DNA of 64,000 bases from Kineothrix sp. IPX-CK (GTDB lineage Bacteria; Bacillota; Clostridia; Lachnospirales; Lachnospiraceae), in NCBI RefSeq assembly GCF_039134705.1, contig NZ_CP146256.1, positions 1,488,001-1,552,000 of the forward strand, given 5' to 3'. Below are positions 9,921-16,781 of the stretch, piece by piece. Position 1 is the stretch's first letter. The number at the start of each line of letters is the position of its first letter. The notes under the pieces were generated by a model. That model worked only from the letters and a program-made list of their open reading frames with translations. It had not been told where the DNA came from and did no database searches. The translations under genes were made by a program, and so were the position numbers.

Positions 9921-10526
9921 ATGGTTTTGGACACGATAAAAAAGGATAATAAAGTAGTAAGTATATGGAGGAGCTGGAGAAAAAAACATCCGAATATCAT
10001 GGAATTTTTCATTTTTTTTCTCATCAGTAACGGTGTTACGGTGCTGCAAATGGTTCTGATGCCTCTCATCAAATTCATTTTCGGATTTACAGATCTTGTG
10101 AACACGGCCTTCCGGGTTATTCCCGTTGGAACCAATCTGGATGGAAGCGTTTATTATGTATTTGACTATTCGGTAGGAGCAATCGCGGAAGGAGGCGGAG
10201 GAGGATTAGCTTATTTCCTTGCTGTGGAAATCACGCTGCTTATTGCCCAGATCATTAACTTCTTTTTGCAGAGGAATGTAACCTTTCAGTCCAACTCCAG
10301 CGTAGGGAAGGCAGCATTTTGGTATTTCGTATCATGGGTGCTCATTTCTATCGGAGCGGCGGCATTACAGGGACTTTATAAGACGCCGGTATACAATCTG
10401 CTGATGCAGGTGTTTGGAACCTCTCTGGGAATGACATTGGCAGATATCGTAACGATGTTTGTTAATAGCATTATATCCTTCTGGGTATTCTTCCCGATTA
10501 TGAAGATTATTTTTAAGAAACAGTAA
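9921..10526 (+). CDS. GtrA-like membrane protein
   Basis: A 201-residue integral membrane protein with about four hydrophobic segments and the motif NFFLQRNVTF, typical of GtrA-like proteins, which support transfer of lipid-linked sugars or cell-wall glycans. It begins 10 bp after the GH3 stop and is probably cotranscribed. AGGAGG directly abuts ATG 9921, so TTG 9927 could be the true start. The last 14 bp overlap the end of the convergent gene. A poly-Gly stretch lies in the loop near residues 90-95. Role in glycan export or decoration is inferred from family only. Confidence 0.7.
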   Translation: MVLDTIKKDNKVVSIWRSWRKKHPNIMEFFIFFLISNGVTVLQMVLMPLIKFIFGFTDLVNTAFRVIPVGTNLDGSVYYVFDYSVGAIAEGGGGGLAYFLAVEITLLIAQIINFFLQRNVTFQSNSSVGKAAFWYFVSWVLISIGAAALQGLYKTPVYNLLMQVFGTSLGMTLADIVTMFVNSIISFWVFFPIMKIIFKKQ

Positions 10527-11097
10527 TATACCAGGCAATAACTGCCAGCCCGGCACCAACAATGCAGCAAATAGTATCGTTCATTGTATCCACGAGCCCG
10601 GCTGGTTGAAGTGCTCCTTCGGGCATATGATTCTTAGCAGCATTTACCTTTTGCCATCGCTGTGCATTGCCATGGGATAGACAATCGCTTATATATTCAA
10701 GGACCTCCCAAAACACATGAAGTGTTATTGAAAAGGTAAAACCAAAAATAAGGATCCCCGGTTTATTTATGTCAGTGGAAGCTGCATTGACGATTGCATT
10801 TCCAAATCCCACAAAACCAATGCCGGACAGAAGATGAATCAATCGGTCCCACCATTTGTATTTGTCGTAAAAACCTAATGAACTGCCGAGATATAATGAC
10901 GAAAATATAACCGTTAAATATAAAAAATTACTGAATGCATCGACCTTTATCTGAAATACAGCATTCAGAAATACAGATAAGAAAGACAATACAAATACTA
11001 AAGTAATAGTTTTTAATATTTTAAATTTTCGTTTAAAAACATAATATATCATCAATACAATTAATACACACCGAAAAATAATTTCACAATAATCCAT
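10513..11097 (-). CDS. DUF2238/YjdF-like integral membrane protein
   Basis: A 194-residue protein with about five membrane segments. The motifs WWDRLIHLLSGIGF, the FWEVLEYISD segment and LVDTMNDTICCIVGAG match the pattern of DUF2238/YjdF membrane proteins, whose function is unknown. It is transcribed against the GtrA-like gene, and their 3' ends overlap by 14 bp. A short inverted repeat TACCAT-N6-ATGGTA (11191-11208) lies upstream and might be an operator. Family assignment is by motif recall. Confidence 0.6.
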   Translation of the reverse strand: MDYCEIIFRCVLIVLMIYYVFKRKFKILKTITLVFVLSFLSVFLNAVFQIKVDAFSNFLYLTVIFSSLYLGSSLGFYDKYKWWDRLIHLLSGIGFVGFGNAIVNAASTDINKPGILIFGFTFSITLHVFWEVLEYISDCLSHGNAQRWQKVNAAKNHMPEGALQPAGLVDTMNDTICCIVGAGLAVIAWYITVS

Positions 11098-11247
11098 CGT
11101 TTAATGACCATGCCTTTTTCACATTATTTCCTTATAATTTTTAGTGTGTACTGCGGTGGGGAAAATATGTATTAAATAACAAGAAAAGAGTACCATCAAA
11201 CTATGGTAACATTATATGAGAAATAAGAATGTCAGAAAGAAAAATAA

Positions 11248-11320
11248 TGGAGACAACTGGACTTGAACCAGCGACATCTTGCTTGTCGAGCAAGTGCTCT
11301 CCCGGCTGAGCTATGCCTCC
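11248..11320 (-). tRNA. tRNA-Val (GAC), with unusual C33
   Basis: Read on the minus strand this 73-nt segment folds as a full cloverleaf: acceptor GGAGGCA with TGTCTCC, D stem GCTC/GAGC, anticodon stem CTTGC/GCAAG, T arm GCTGG-TTCAAGT-CCAGT, discriminator A. The seven-base anticodon loop TCGACAA gives anticodon GAC (valine). Two oddities: position 33 is C instead of the nearly universal U, and no CCA end is encoded (TTATTTTT follows). All other conserved bases look normal and a good promoter precedes it. Confidence 0.85.
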
Positions 11321-11330
11321 ATGATATAAA

Positions 11331-11359
11331 ATTGTAACATGACCTGATGTATTACACAA
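11331..11359 (-). promoter_or_regulatory. promoter of tRNA-Val
   Basis: On the minus strand TTGTGT, 17 nt, TACAAT ends about 10 bp before the tRNA gene. The IS element starts 22 bp upstream of the -35 box, so the promoter is intact. Confidence 0.6.
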
Positions 11360-11437
11360 GTATTTGATAAAGACTGTCGCATGTGCTGACCCCCAAAAGT
11401 TAGACCTAAAAATCTAACGATTGGAGGTCAGTATTTT

Positions 11438-12016
11438 ATGTCCAAATATACTTTTGAATTTAAGAAAAAGGTTGTGATGGCTTATCTAAATGGAGAAGGA
11501 GGAAAAGATTATTTAGCAAAGAAATACGGTGTTTCCGCCTCGAGTAATGTAAAAAAGTGGGTCGATAATTACAAATCACAAGGTGACGAAGGTTTGATGC
11601 GTTTAAGAAAACAAGAAAAATACTCTTTTGAATATAAGATTTTTGTTGTAGAATTATATCTAACAAGTGAGGTTTCATATCAAGAATTAGCTATTCAAGA
11701 AGGAATTCATAATCCTGCACAGATTTGTAAATGGGTGAATGATTTTCAGATTGCTGGTCCTGATGCTTTGAGGCCTAGGAAAAGAGGTCGGAAGAACGTG
11801 TTTGATAAGCTAAACAATAAACATAAATCTCAGCCTATTGAAGCAAATCCAATAGACACTAGCGCTGAACATGTGAAACATCTTGAAGATGAACTTTTAA
11901 AGCTACGTATAGAGAATGCCTATTTAAAAGAACTGAGGAGGCTGCGTTTAGAGGAGGAAGCTCTTCTGAAAAAACAGCGAGAATCATCCACAGCCTCCGA
12001 GGAGAGTTCAAACTAA
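11438..12016 (+). CDS. IS3-family transposase OrfA (helix-turn-helix subunit)
   Basis: A 192-residue protein with two helix-turn-helix segments: residues about 1-50 (FEFKKKVVMAYLNGEGGKDYLAKKYGV) and 65-110, then a leucine-rich coiled coil near 145-180 (LEDELLKLRIENAYLKELRRL). OrfA binds the IS ends and dimerises. In IS3 elements the active transposase is the OrfAB fusion, while OrfA alone tempers transposition. ATG follows GGAGGT with ordinary spacing inside the left end. Confidence 0.92.
   Translation: MSKYTFEFKKKVVMAYLNGEGGKDYLAKKYGVSASSNVKKWVDNYKSQGDEGLMRLRKQEKYSFEYKIFVVELYLTSEVSYQELAIQEGIHNPAQICKWVNDFQIAGPDALRPRKRGRKNVFDKLNNKHKSQPIEANPIDTSAEHVKHLEDELLKLRIENAYLKELRRLRLEEEALLKKQRESSTASEESSN
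11952..11975 (+). promoter_or_regulatory. programmed -1 ribosomal frameshift signal of the IS
   Basis: AAAAAAC at 11969-11975 reads AAA AAA CAG in the orfA frame. An internal Shine-Dalgarno-like AGGAGG lies about 11 nt upstream, the usual stimulator of -1 slippage. After a -1 slip the frame is open without stop into orfB. Confidence 0.75.
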
Positions 12017-12858
12017 AAGATATTCTCGCAGTTGTAGGTTTTCCAAAAGCGGCATATATGTATTGGCAGAAAAGATTTAATAGAGAAAATCCTGATAAAG
12101 AGCTGGAGGATAGGATATTAGATATTCATGAGAATAATAAGGATTATGGATATCGTCGTATGTATGGAGAACTCAGGAATCAGGGATATACAGTAAACAA
12201 GAAGAAAGTCCAACGAATTATGCAAAAGCTTAGTCTCCAAGTTATGTCTTTTACCAGGAAAAGTCGTAAGTATAGTTCATATAAGGGGAAAGTTGGAACA
12301 GTTGCACGTAACAGAATTTGCAGACGTTTCAATACTCATATCCCACATCAGAAGATTACAACTGATACTACAGAGTTTAAATACTATGAGGTAGATTCCA
12401 AAGGACATATGACAATGCACAAGCTATACTTGGACCCGTTTATGGATATGTGCAATAGTGAAATCATAAGTTATGGCATAGATAAGCATCCCTCTGCAAT
12501 TAATGTAATGAATGCTCTTGATAAGGCTATTGAAATAACATCCGATTGTCCTTACCGAAGAACTTTTCACTCAGATCAAGGTTGGGCTTATCAAATGAAA
12601 GCTTATTCACATCGTCTAAAAGAAGAACGAATCTTCCAGAGTATGTCAAGAAAAGGCAACTGCCATGATAATTCAGTCATGGAGAACTTCTTTGGTTTAT
12701 TAAAACAAGAGATATACTATGGTGTGGTATATTATAGTTATGAAGAATTAAAAAATGAAATCGAAGGTTACATAAAGTATTATAACGAACAAAGAATCAA
12801 AGAAAAACTAGGATGGATGAGCCCTGTACAATACAGGCTCAATCTCTTGGCTGCATAA
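11971..12858 (+). CDS. IS3-family transposase OrfB (DDE integrase domain)
   Basis: The catalytic half of the transposase, an rve-type integrase core. The DDE residues are visible: Asp in ITTDTTEF, Asp in FHSDQGWAY, Glu in SVMENFFGLLK. An HTH_21 region with YGYRRMYGELR precedes the core. The frame is open from the slippery site at 11969. The part between there and the ATG at 12058 encodes RIIHSLRGEFKLKDILAVVG, typical OrfB N-terminal sequence, so ATG 12058 is internal and the protein is made as an OrfAB fusion. A 12-bp hairpin follows the stop. Confidence 0.92.
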   Translation, partial: KTARIIHSLRGEFKLKDILAVVGFPKAAYMYWQKRFNRENPDKELEDRILDIHENNKDYGYRRMYGELRNQGYTVNKKKVQRIMQKLSLQVMSFTRKSRKYSSYKGKVGTVARNRICRRFNTHIPHQKITTDTTEFKYYEVDSKGHMTMHKLYLDPFMDMCNSEIISYGIDKHPSAINVMNALDKAIEITSDCPYRRTFHSDQGWAYQMKAYSHRLKEERIFQSMSRKGNCHDNSVMENFFGLLKQEIYYGVVYYSYEELKNEIEGYIKYYNEQRIKEKLGWMSPVQYRLNLLAA

Positions 12859-12860
12859 AA

Positions 12861-12890
12861 TTAGCGAGGCAGCCGAAGCTGTCTCGCTAA
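12861..12890 (+). terminator. hairpin after orfB inside the IS
   Basis: TTAGCGAGGCAG pairs with CTGTCTCGCTAA (one G-T) around CCGAAG. No T run follows; it may block transcription into or out of the element. Confidence 0.55.
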
Positions 12891-13029
12891 TAAAGTCTAA
12901 CTTATTGGGGTCACATCAGCATTCTATATGCCGATGGTCTTTTTTATTGCTGTAAATGAAGTAGGAAATATGCTATACTCGGAATGTGATAAAATGATGT
13001 GAATATAATATGCGAAAGGGTTGTGACGA

Positions 13030-13785
13030 ATGAACGAAGCAAAATTTACAGGTAAGGCAAATATTTATTCTAAGTATAGACCTTCCTATCCGGATGGCTT
13101 TATTGAATATCTTTATTCGGAAGTCGGAATTACGAAAGAGAGCGTTATCGCGGACATTGGATCCGGGACAGGAATATTAACTGACCTGCTATTAAGACAA
13201 AACAGCTATGTTTATGGTGTTGAACCCAATAAGGACATGAGAAACATCGCAGAAAAAGAGCTTACCGCATATGATAATTTTGTGTCCGTAAATGCTTCAG
13301 CTGAAAACACCGGTTTATTGGATGATAGCGTTGATTATATTACTGTTGCCCAGGCGTTCCATTGGTTTGACAGAATAAAATTTAAGTCAGAGTGTAAAAG
13401 GATACTAAAAAGTCAAGGTAAAGTAATCCTCGTATGGAATAGCCGGGACGATAAAAGCGAACTGGTTATGAAAAATGAATCCATCAATCGCAAATTCTGT
13501 CCTGATTTCAAGGGATTTTCTGACGGTATGAGAGGAGAAAGCCCCGAAGAATACAGTGACTTTTTTAAAGATGGGATTTGTGAATATAAAACTTTTAGAT
13601 GTGACTTGATGTTTGATGAAGATAGCTTTATCGGAAGAAATATGTCCGCTTCATATGCGCCTGAAAGAGGCGATAGTAATTATGAACCTTATATTTTAGA
13701 GCTGAAAAAGCTATATGAGGAATACAGTGTTTCGGGAAGCTTATGTATGCCTAATATAACAAAAAGCTATGTCGGTGAAGTATAA
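13030..13785 (+). CDS. class I SAM-dependent methyltransferase
   Basis: A 251-residue methyltransferase of the Methyltransf_11 kind. Motif I is VIADIGSGTGILT (about residues 39-51), the acidic residue after beta-2 is in YGVEPNK, and motif IV lies near YITVAQAFHWF, typical of small-molecule O/N-methyltransferases. Substrate unknown. GAAAGGG precedes the ATG. It stands alone between the IS and a convergent gene pair. Confidence 0.85.
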   Translation: MNEAKFTGKANIYSKYRPSYPDGFIEYLYSEVGITKESVIADIGSGTGILTDLLLRQNSYVYGVEPNKDMRNIAEKELTAYDNFVSVNASAENTGLLDDSVDYITVAQAFHWFDRIKFKSECKRILKSQGKVILVWNSRDDKSELVMKNESINRKFCPDFKGFSDGMRGESPEEYSDFFKDGICEYKTFRCDLMFDEDSFIGRNMSASYAPERGDSNYEPYILELKKLYEEYSVSGSLCMPNITKSYVGEV

Positions 13786-13798
13786 TCATAATAAATAT

Positions 13799-14674
13799 TC
13801 AGATGTACCCCAAAAGATTGTTTTTTATTTCTTTTATCGAGTACTGAATCTCAATGCTGTCGCTCACAAAATATGTGCTGTCACCATCCGGGAGCATCCA
13901 ATTTACACTAACACTTCCCGGCTGAAAGTAGCCATTCTGCTCTTTGTAATCAGAATAGATTACATACCACGGCACCAGCGAGCTGCCTTTTCCATTTTCG
14001 TCCATGTAGCGGTCATTGGTATCAAAACGACTAATGTTGCCATCAGTGTCAAAAGAAAATCTTCCCTTAGCAGAGACTCCTTTCCATGCGATCTCGCCTT
14101 CGACGGTGTGGTCGTCGATCATTGTCCATGAAACATACTCCTGTAAAAATAAAGACGGCATATATACTGCGTCTGCCAGCGCCGTTATCAATTGCCCCTG
14201 ATCCATTTCGGCCCCGGTAGAACGGAAAAGCTGAAACTGCTTGGCAAATACGCCGGTCATAGAGCCGTATCCGTCCAGCACACTGTCTTTAGCCTGCAAT
14301 GGAATCCCTGCAATTCTTCCCGTCAAGAAAGCATGTCGGTCAGGTCTGCCTACAAAATTGACCTGCATGAATTTAATCTTAATGGGCTTTCTGCCTGCCG
14401 CCATGCAAAATTTTGTGTTATGAAAATTTATCAGCATGTTGTTCATAGCGGGCTTTCCCATATATCCGCCATTGATGATGTGCTGACAAAGCGGAGCCGG
14501 CAGCCTGGCAACATAATCTTCCGTAAATATACTTTGTGTGCTTCTCTGCCTATTTGTTTCGGCGAAAGAACATTTCACATCTGCCAGATATTGCTTCCAA
14601 AGCCTGCCGCCTGGCATTGCCATATACATCACTATGATTGCCGTCGCAATCAAAACTATAACTATCCAAAGCAT
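13799..14674 (-). CDS. DUF6544-like protein with N-terminal membrane anchor
   Basis: A protein of 291 residues from ATG 14674, which has GAGGTGG at proper spacing; a GTG at 14683 is less likely. An N-terminal membrane helix (about residues 2-22) is followed by a probably extracellular beta-rich region. Motifs such as IAGIPLQAKDSVLDGYGSM, a LITALADAVYMPSLFL segment and the late SFDTDGNISRFDTNDRY fit the DUF6544 family, of unknown function. It lies 30 bp behind a TetR gene and is probably controlled by it. Confidence 0.6.
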   Translation of the reverse strand: MLWIVIVLIATAIIVMYMAMPGGRLWKQYLADVKCSFAETNRQRSTQSIFTEDYVARLPAPLCQHIINGGYMGKPAMNNMLINFHNTKFCMAAGRKPIKIKFMQVNFVGRPDRHAFLTGRIAGIPLQAKDSVLDGYGSMTGVFAKQFQLFRSTGAEMDQGQLITALADAVYMPSLFLQEYVSWTMIDDHTVEGEIAWKGVSAKGRFSFDTDGNISRFDTNDRYMDENGKGSSLVPWYVIYSDYKEQNGYFQPGSVSVNWMLPDGDSTYFVSDSIEIQYSIKEIKNNLLGYI

Positions 14675-14704
14675 ATATTCCACCTCATATCAAATGATGA
14701 TAAT

Positions 14705-15313
14705 TCAAAGTCTGATTCCCCCCATAAGGATTTCTATGAAATCGCTCACAAGCCGGTCGAAATCCTCCAGTTTATATAATTGATTTTCTATGGCACACAT
14801 AACGAAACCGAGTAAAGCACTAATTATCATCCATGAAGTGTTCGCTATATTTGGCTTCAAGACTCTTTGGGCTATCCCGTCGGCAAAGAAATTATCAAGC
14901 ATGTCTATTCCTGAATTGGAAGGCTTATCATTTCTGCTTTCATTAGCAAATATCGCATTTGTTCCGCTATACATAATAGCCTTTGCCATTTCAGGTTCAC
15001 TGCAAAGGCTCATAACAAAGACGTTCAAAAGGCTGCGTATTCGCTGATCTATTGAAAGTGCAGCATTGCCATTTATGATGGCAGCAGCATTGCTCTCAAC
15101 TTTATGATAAAGATCGTAGGACATATCCGAAATAATCTCGGCTTTGTCTTTGTAGTAAAGGTAAATTGTGGTCGGAGAATACTCAATTTTCGCGGCTATC
15201 TTTCTTATTGACAATTTTTCATAGCCCTCTTGTTCAATAAGTTCAATAGCGGCACCTTTTATTTTCTTTTTCATTTCGGCTTTTTCGATATCACGCCGTT
15301 CTTTGATACCCAT
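14705..15313 (-). CDS. TetR-family transcriptional regulator
   Basis: A 202-residue TetR repressor from ATG 15313 (GAGGG eight bases upstream); an upstream ATG at 15367 adds 18 non-homologous residues. The helix-turn-helix spans about residues 18-58 (AIELIEQEGYEKLSIRKIAAKI, PTTIYLYYKDK). The helical C-terminal ligand domain is not assignable to a ligand. It is the first gene of a pair with the DUF6544-like gene. Candidate operator elements upstream are CGTTAACG and repeated TAATTATA. Confidence 0.88.
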   Translation of the reverse strand: MGIKERRDIEKAEMKKKIKGAAIELIEQEGYEKLSIRKIAAKIEYSPTTIYLYYKDKAEIISDMSYDLYHKVESNAAAIINGNAALSIDQRIRSLLNVFVMSLCSEPEMAKAIMYSGTNAIFANESRNDKPSNSGIDMLDNFFADGIAQRVLKPNIANTSWMIISALLGFVMCAIENQLYKLEDFDRLVSDFIEILMGGIRL

Positions 15314-15491
15314 ATAATTGCCCTCGTTAACGGTGTTAATTATATTTACTGTGTAATTATACTTCAATAATTGCAGTGTGTCAATGTACTTATAATGAAA
15401 AAGCGGAATAATTAATCAACGGGTGCGGAAACAAAACCAATCTGCTTAAGTGTACGGTGAGGCAAAACCCTTTCTTATATTAAAATATAAA

Positions 15492-15539
15492 TTGACAAGG
15501 AGAAAATATAATATTATAATTAAACTATGAGTTTAATTA
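15492..15539 (+). promoter_or_regulatory. consensus promoter with overlapping palindromic operator
   Basis: TTGACA (15492), 17 nt, TATAAT (15515) is a perfect sigma-A promoter. A 23-bp palindrome TAATTAAACT-ATG-AGTTTAATTA (15517-15539) covers the -10 box and start site, so the downstream TetR protein probably represses its own operon. Confidence 0.8.
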
Positions 15540-15557
15540 ATTGGAGTGAGATAACGA

Positions 15558-16208
15558 ATGGGACGAAGAAAAAAAGAACCGAAGAGTGTACACCGTGAAA
15601 ATATTGCTTGTGCGGCTCAAGCCCTCTTTATAAAAAATGGTATAGAAGCGACGTCTATGGATGATATAGCGAAGGCGGCGGGATATAGCAAGGCTACTTT
15701 GTATGTGTATTTTGAAAATAAGGAGGAGATCGTCGGATTACTGGTGTTGGAGAGCATGAAGAAGCTGTATGCTTATATTGCCGTCGCTTTGGAAGGACAG
15801 GAAACGACACGGGCCAGGTATGATCATATATGCCGCGGAATAGCGCAATATCAAGCGGAATATCCTTTTTATTTTAAAATGGCACTGGATAAGATTAACG
15901 TTGATTTTGACAGTGGAAGTTATTTGCCGGAGGAGCAGGAAACATATCGTGTCGGAGAGGAAATAAACGAGAAGATACGTCAGTTTTTGTGCGATGGGAT
16001 TGTGAGGGGAGAAATACGTGCCGGAATAAAGGTTTTGCCTACAATCTTTGTATTCTGGGGGATGCTGGCCGGTCTCGTTCAGACGGCGGCAAACAAGGAA
16101 TGCTATATTGAAAAAGAAATGAAGCTGTCCAAAGAAGAGTTTCTGGAATATGGTTTTGACACACTTTACTATTCTATTACGACTATGGAGGAAATGTATG
16201 AGCGATAA
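15558..16208 (+). CDS. TetR/AcrR-family regulator
   Basis: A 216-residue regulator with N-terminal DNA-binding domain (residues about 12-58: AAQALFIKNGIEATSMDDIAKAAGYSKATLYVYF, split here only for description) and a helical effector domain. The palindrome over its promoter suggests autorepression. Its last 11 bp overlap the FMN-binding gene, so the two are translationally linked. The effector is unknown; a link to redox or quinone-like ligands would fit the partner gene but is only inference. Confidence 0.88.
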   Translation: MGRRKKEPKSVHRENIACAAQALFIKNGIEATSMDDIAKAAGYSKATLYVYFENKEEIVGLLVLESMKKLYAYIAVALEGQETTRARYDHICRGIAQYQAEYPFYFKMALDKINVDFDSGSYLPEEQETYRVGEEINEKIRQFLCDGIVRGEIRAGIKVLPTIFVFWGMLAGLVQTAANKECYIEKEMKLSKEEFLEYGFDTLYYSITTMEEMYER

Positions 16209-16590
16209 AAAGAAGATTGTTATTTATGTTATAACGTTTGTTTTGCTTGTTGCTTTTGCTTGTCTTGTAATTTATCTGAAAAGTGTCTCGGATTACAAGA
16301 AGGCGGTCAAAAGCATTGTCTTTGAAGAGATAGATCTCGCGGAGGTCGCGGATGGAGTATATACCGGAGACTGCAATGTTAATTTTATATACGCAAAGGT
16401 AGAGGTTACCGTGCAAGATGGGAGAATTGAGAATATCAGCATATTAGAGCATAGAAATGAGCGCGGAGAATCTGCGGAAGCAGTTGTGGATAAAATAGTT
16501 GAAGAACAAAAAATAGATGTCGATGCGGTATCGGGAGCGACAAATTCGAGTAATGTTCTGAAAAAGGCCGTTGAAAATGCACTTGAGTAA
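16198..16590 (+). CDS. membrane-anchored FMN-binding domain protein
   Basis: From ATG 16198 (GAGGAAATGT upstream, inside the end of the TetR gene) the protein has 130 residues. A membrane helix (about 8-28) is followed by an FMN-binding domain (DGVYTGDC, VEVTVQDGRIENISIL, DVDAVSGATNSS). In this family FMN can be attached covalently to the Thr of the SGAT motif by ApbE. It resembles RnfG/NqrC-type and stand-alone extracellular electron-transfer flavoproteins, so a role in moving electrons outside the membrane is likely. Confidence 0.85.
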   Translation: MSDKKKIVIYVITFVLLVAFACLVIYLKSVSDYKKAVKSIVFEEIDLAEVADGVYTGDCNVNFIYAKVEVTVQDGRIENISILEHRNERGESAEAVVDKIVEEQKIDVDAVSGATNSSNVLKKAVENALE

Positions 16591-16781
16591 GGCTGGTTTA
16601 CGGGAGCAATGTGCGGCATATGCTGTCAGGACTTGACCGGATTGGGGAAATATGCGGATTTCGACTGGTTTGAAGTGAAATAATCTAGAATCGGAATAAG
16701 TTAATAAAAATATGGGATTGCGTGTGAACTGCCAAAGGATAAAGCATACAATAACAGTGATAGAAATTTTGAAGGATGTAT

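Larger units (their letters stand above)
11382..12918 (+). mobile_element. complete IS3-family (IS150-group-like) insertion sequence, 1537 bp
   Basis: Imperfect inverted repeats of about 24 bp begin TGTGCTGACCCCC (left) and TGATGTGACCCC (right, complement) and end in AAGTTAGAC. A 3-bp direct repeat GCA flanks the element (11379-11381 and 12919-12921), the size expected for this group. It holds overlapping orfA and orfB joined by a -1 frameshift signal. Both genes look intact, so the element may be active. It is more AT-rich than its neighbours. Confidence 0.9.

Noticed and set aside
13769..14779. Several plus-strand ORFs over the DUF6544-like gene
   Set aside because: They are antisense to a gene with clear family motifs and lack starts with ribosome sites.
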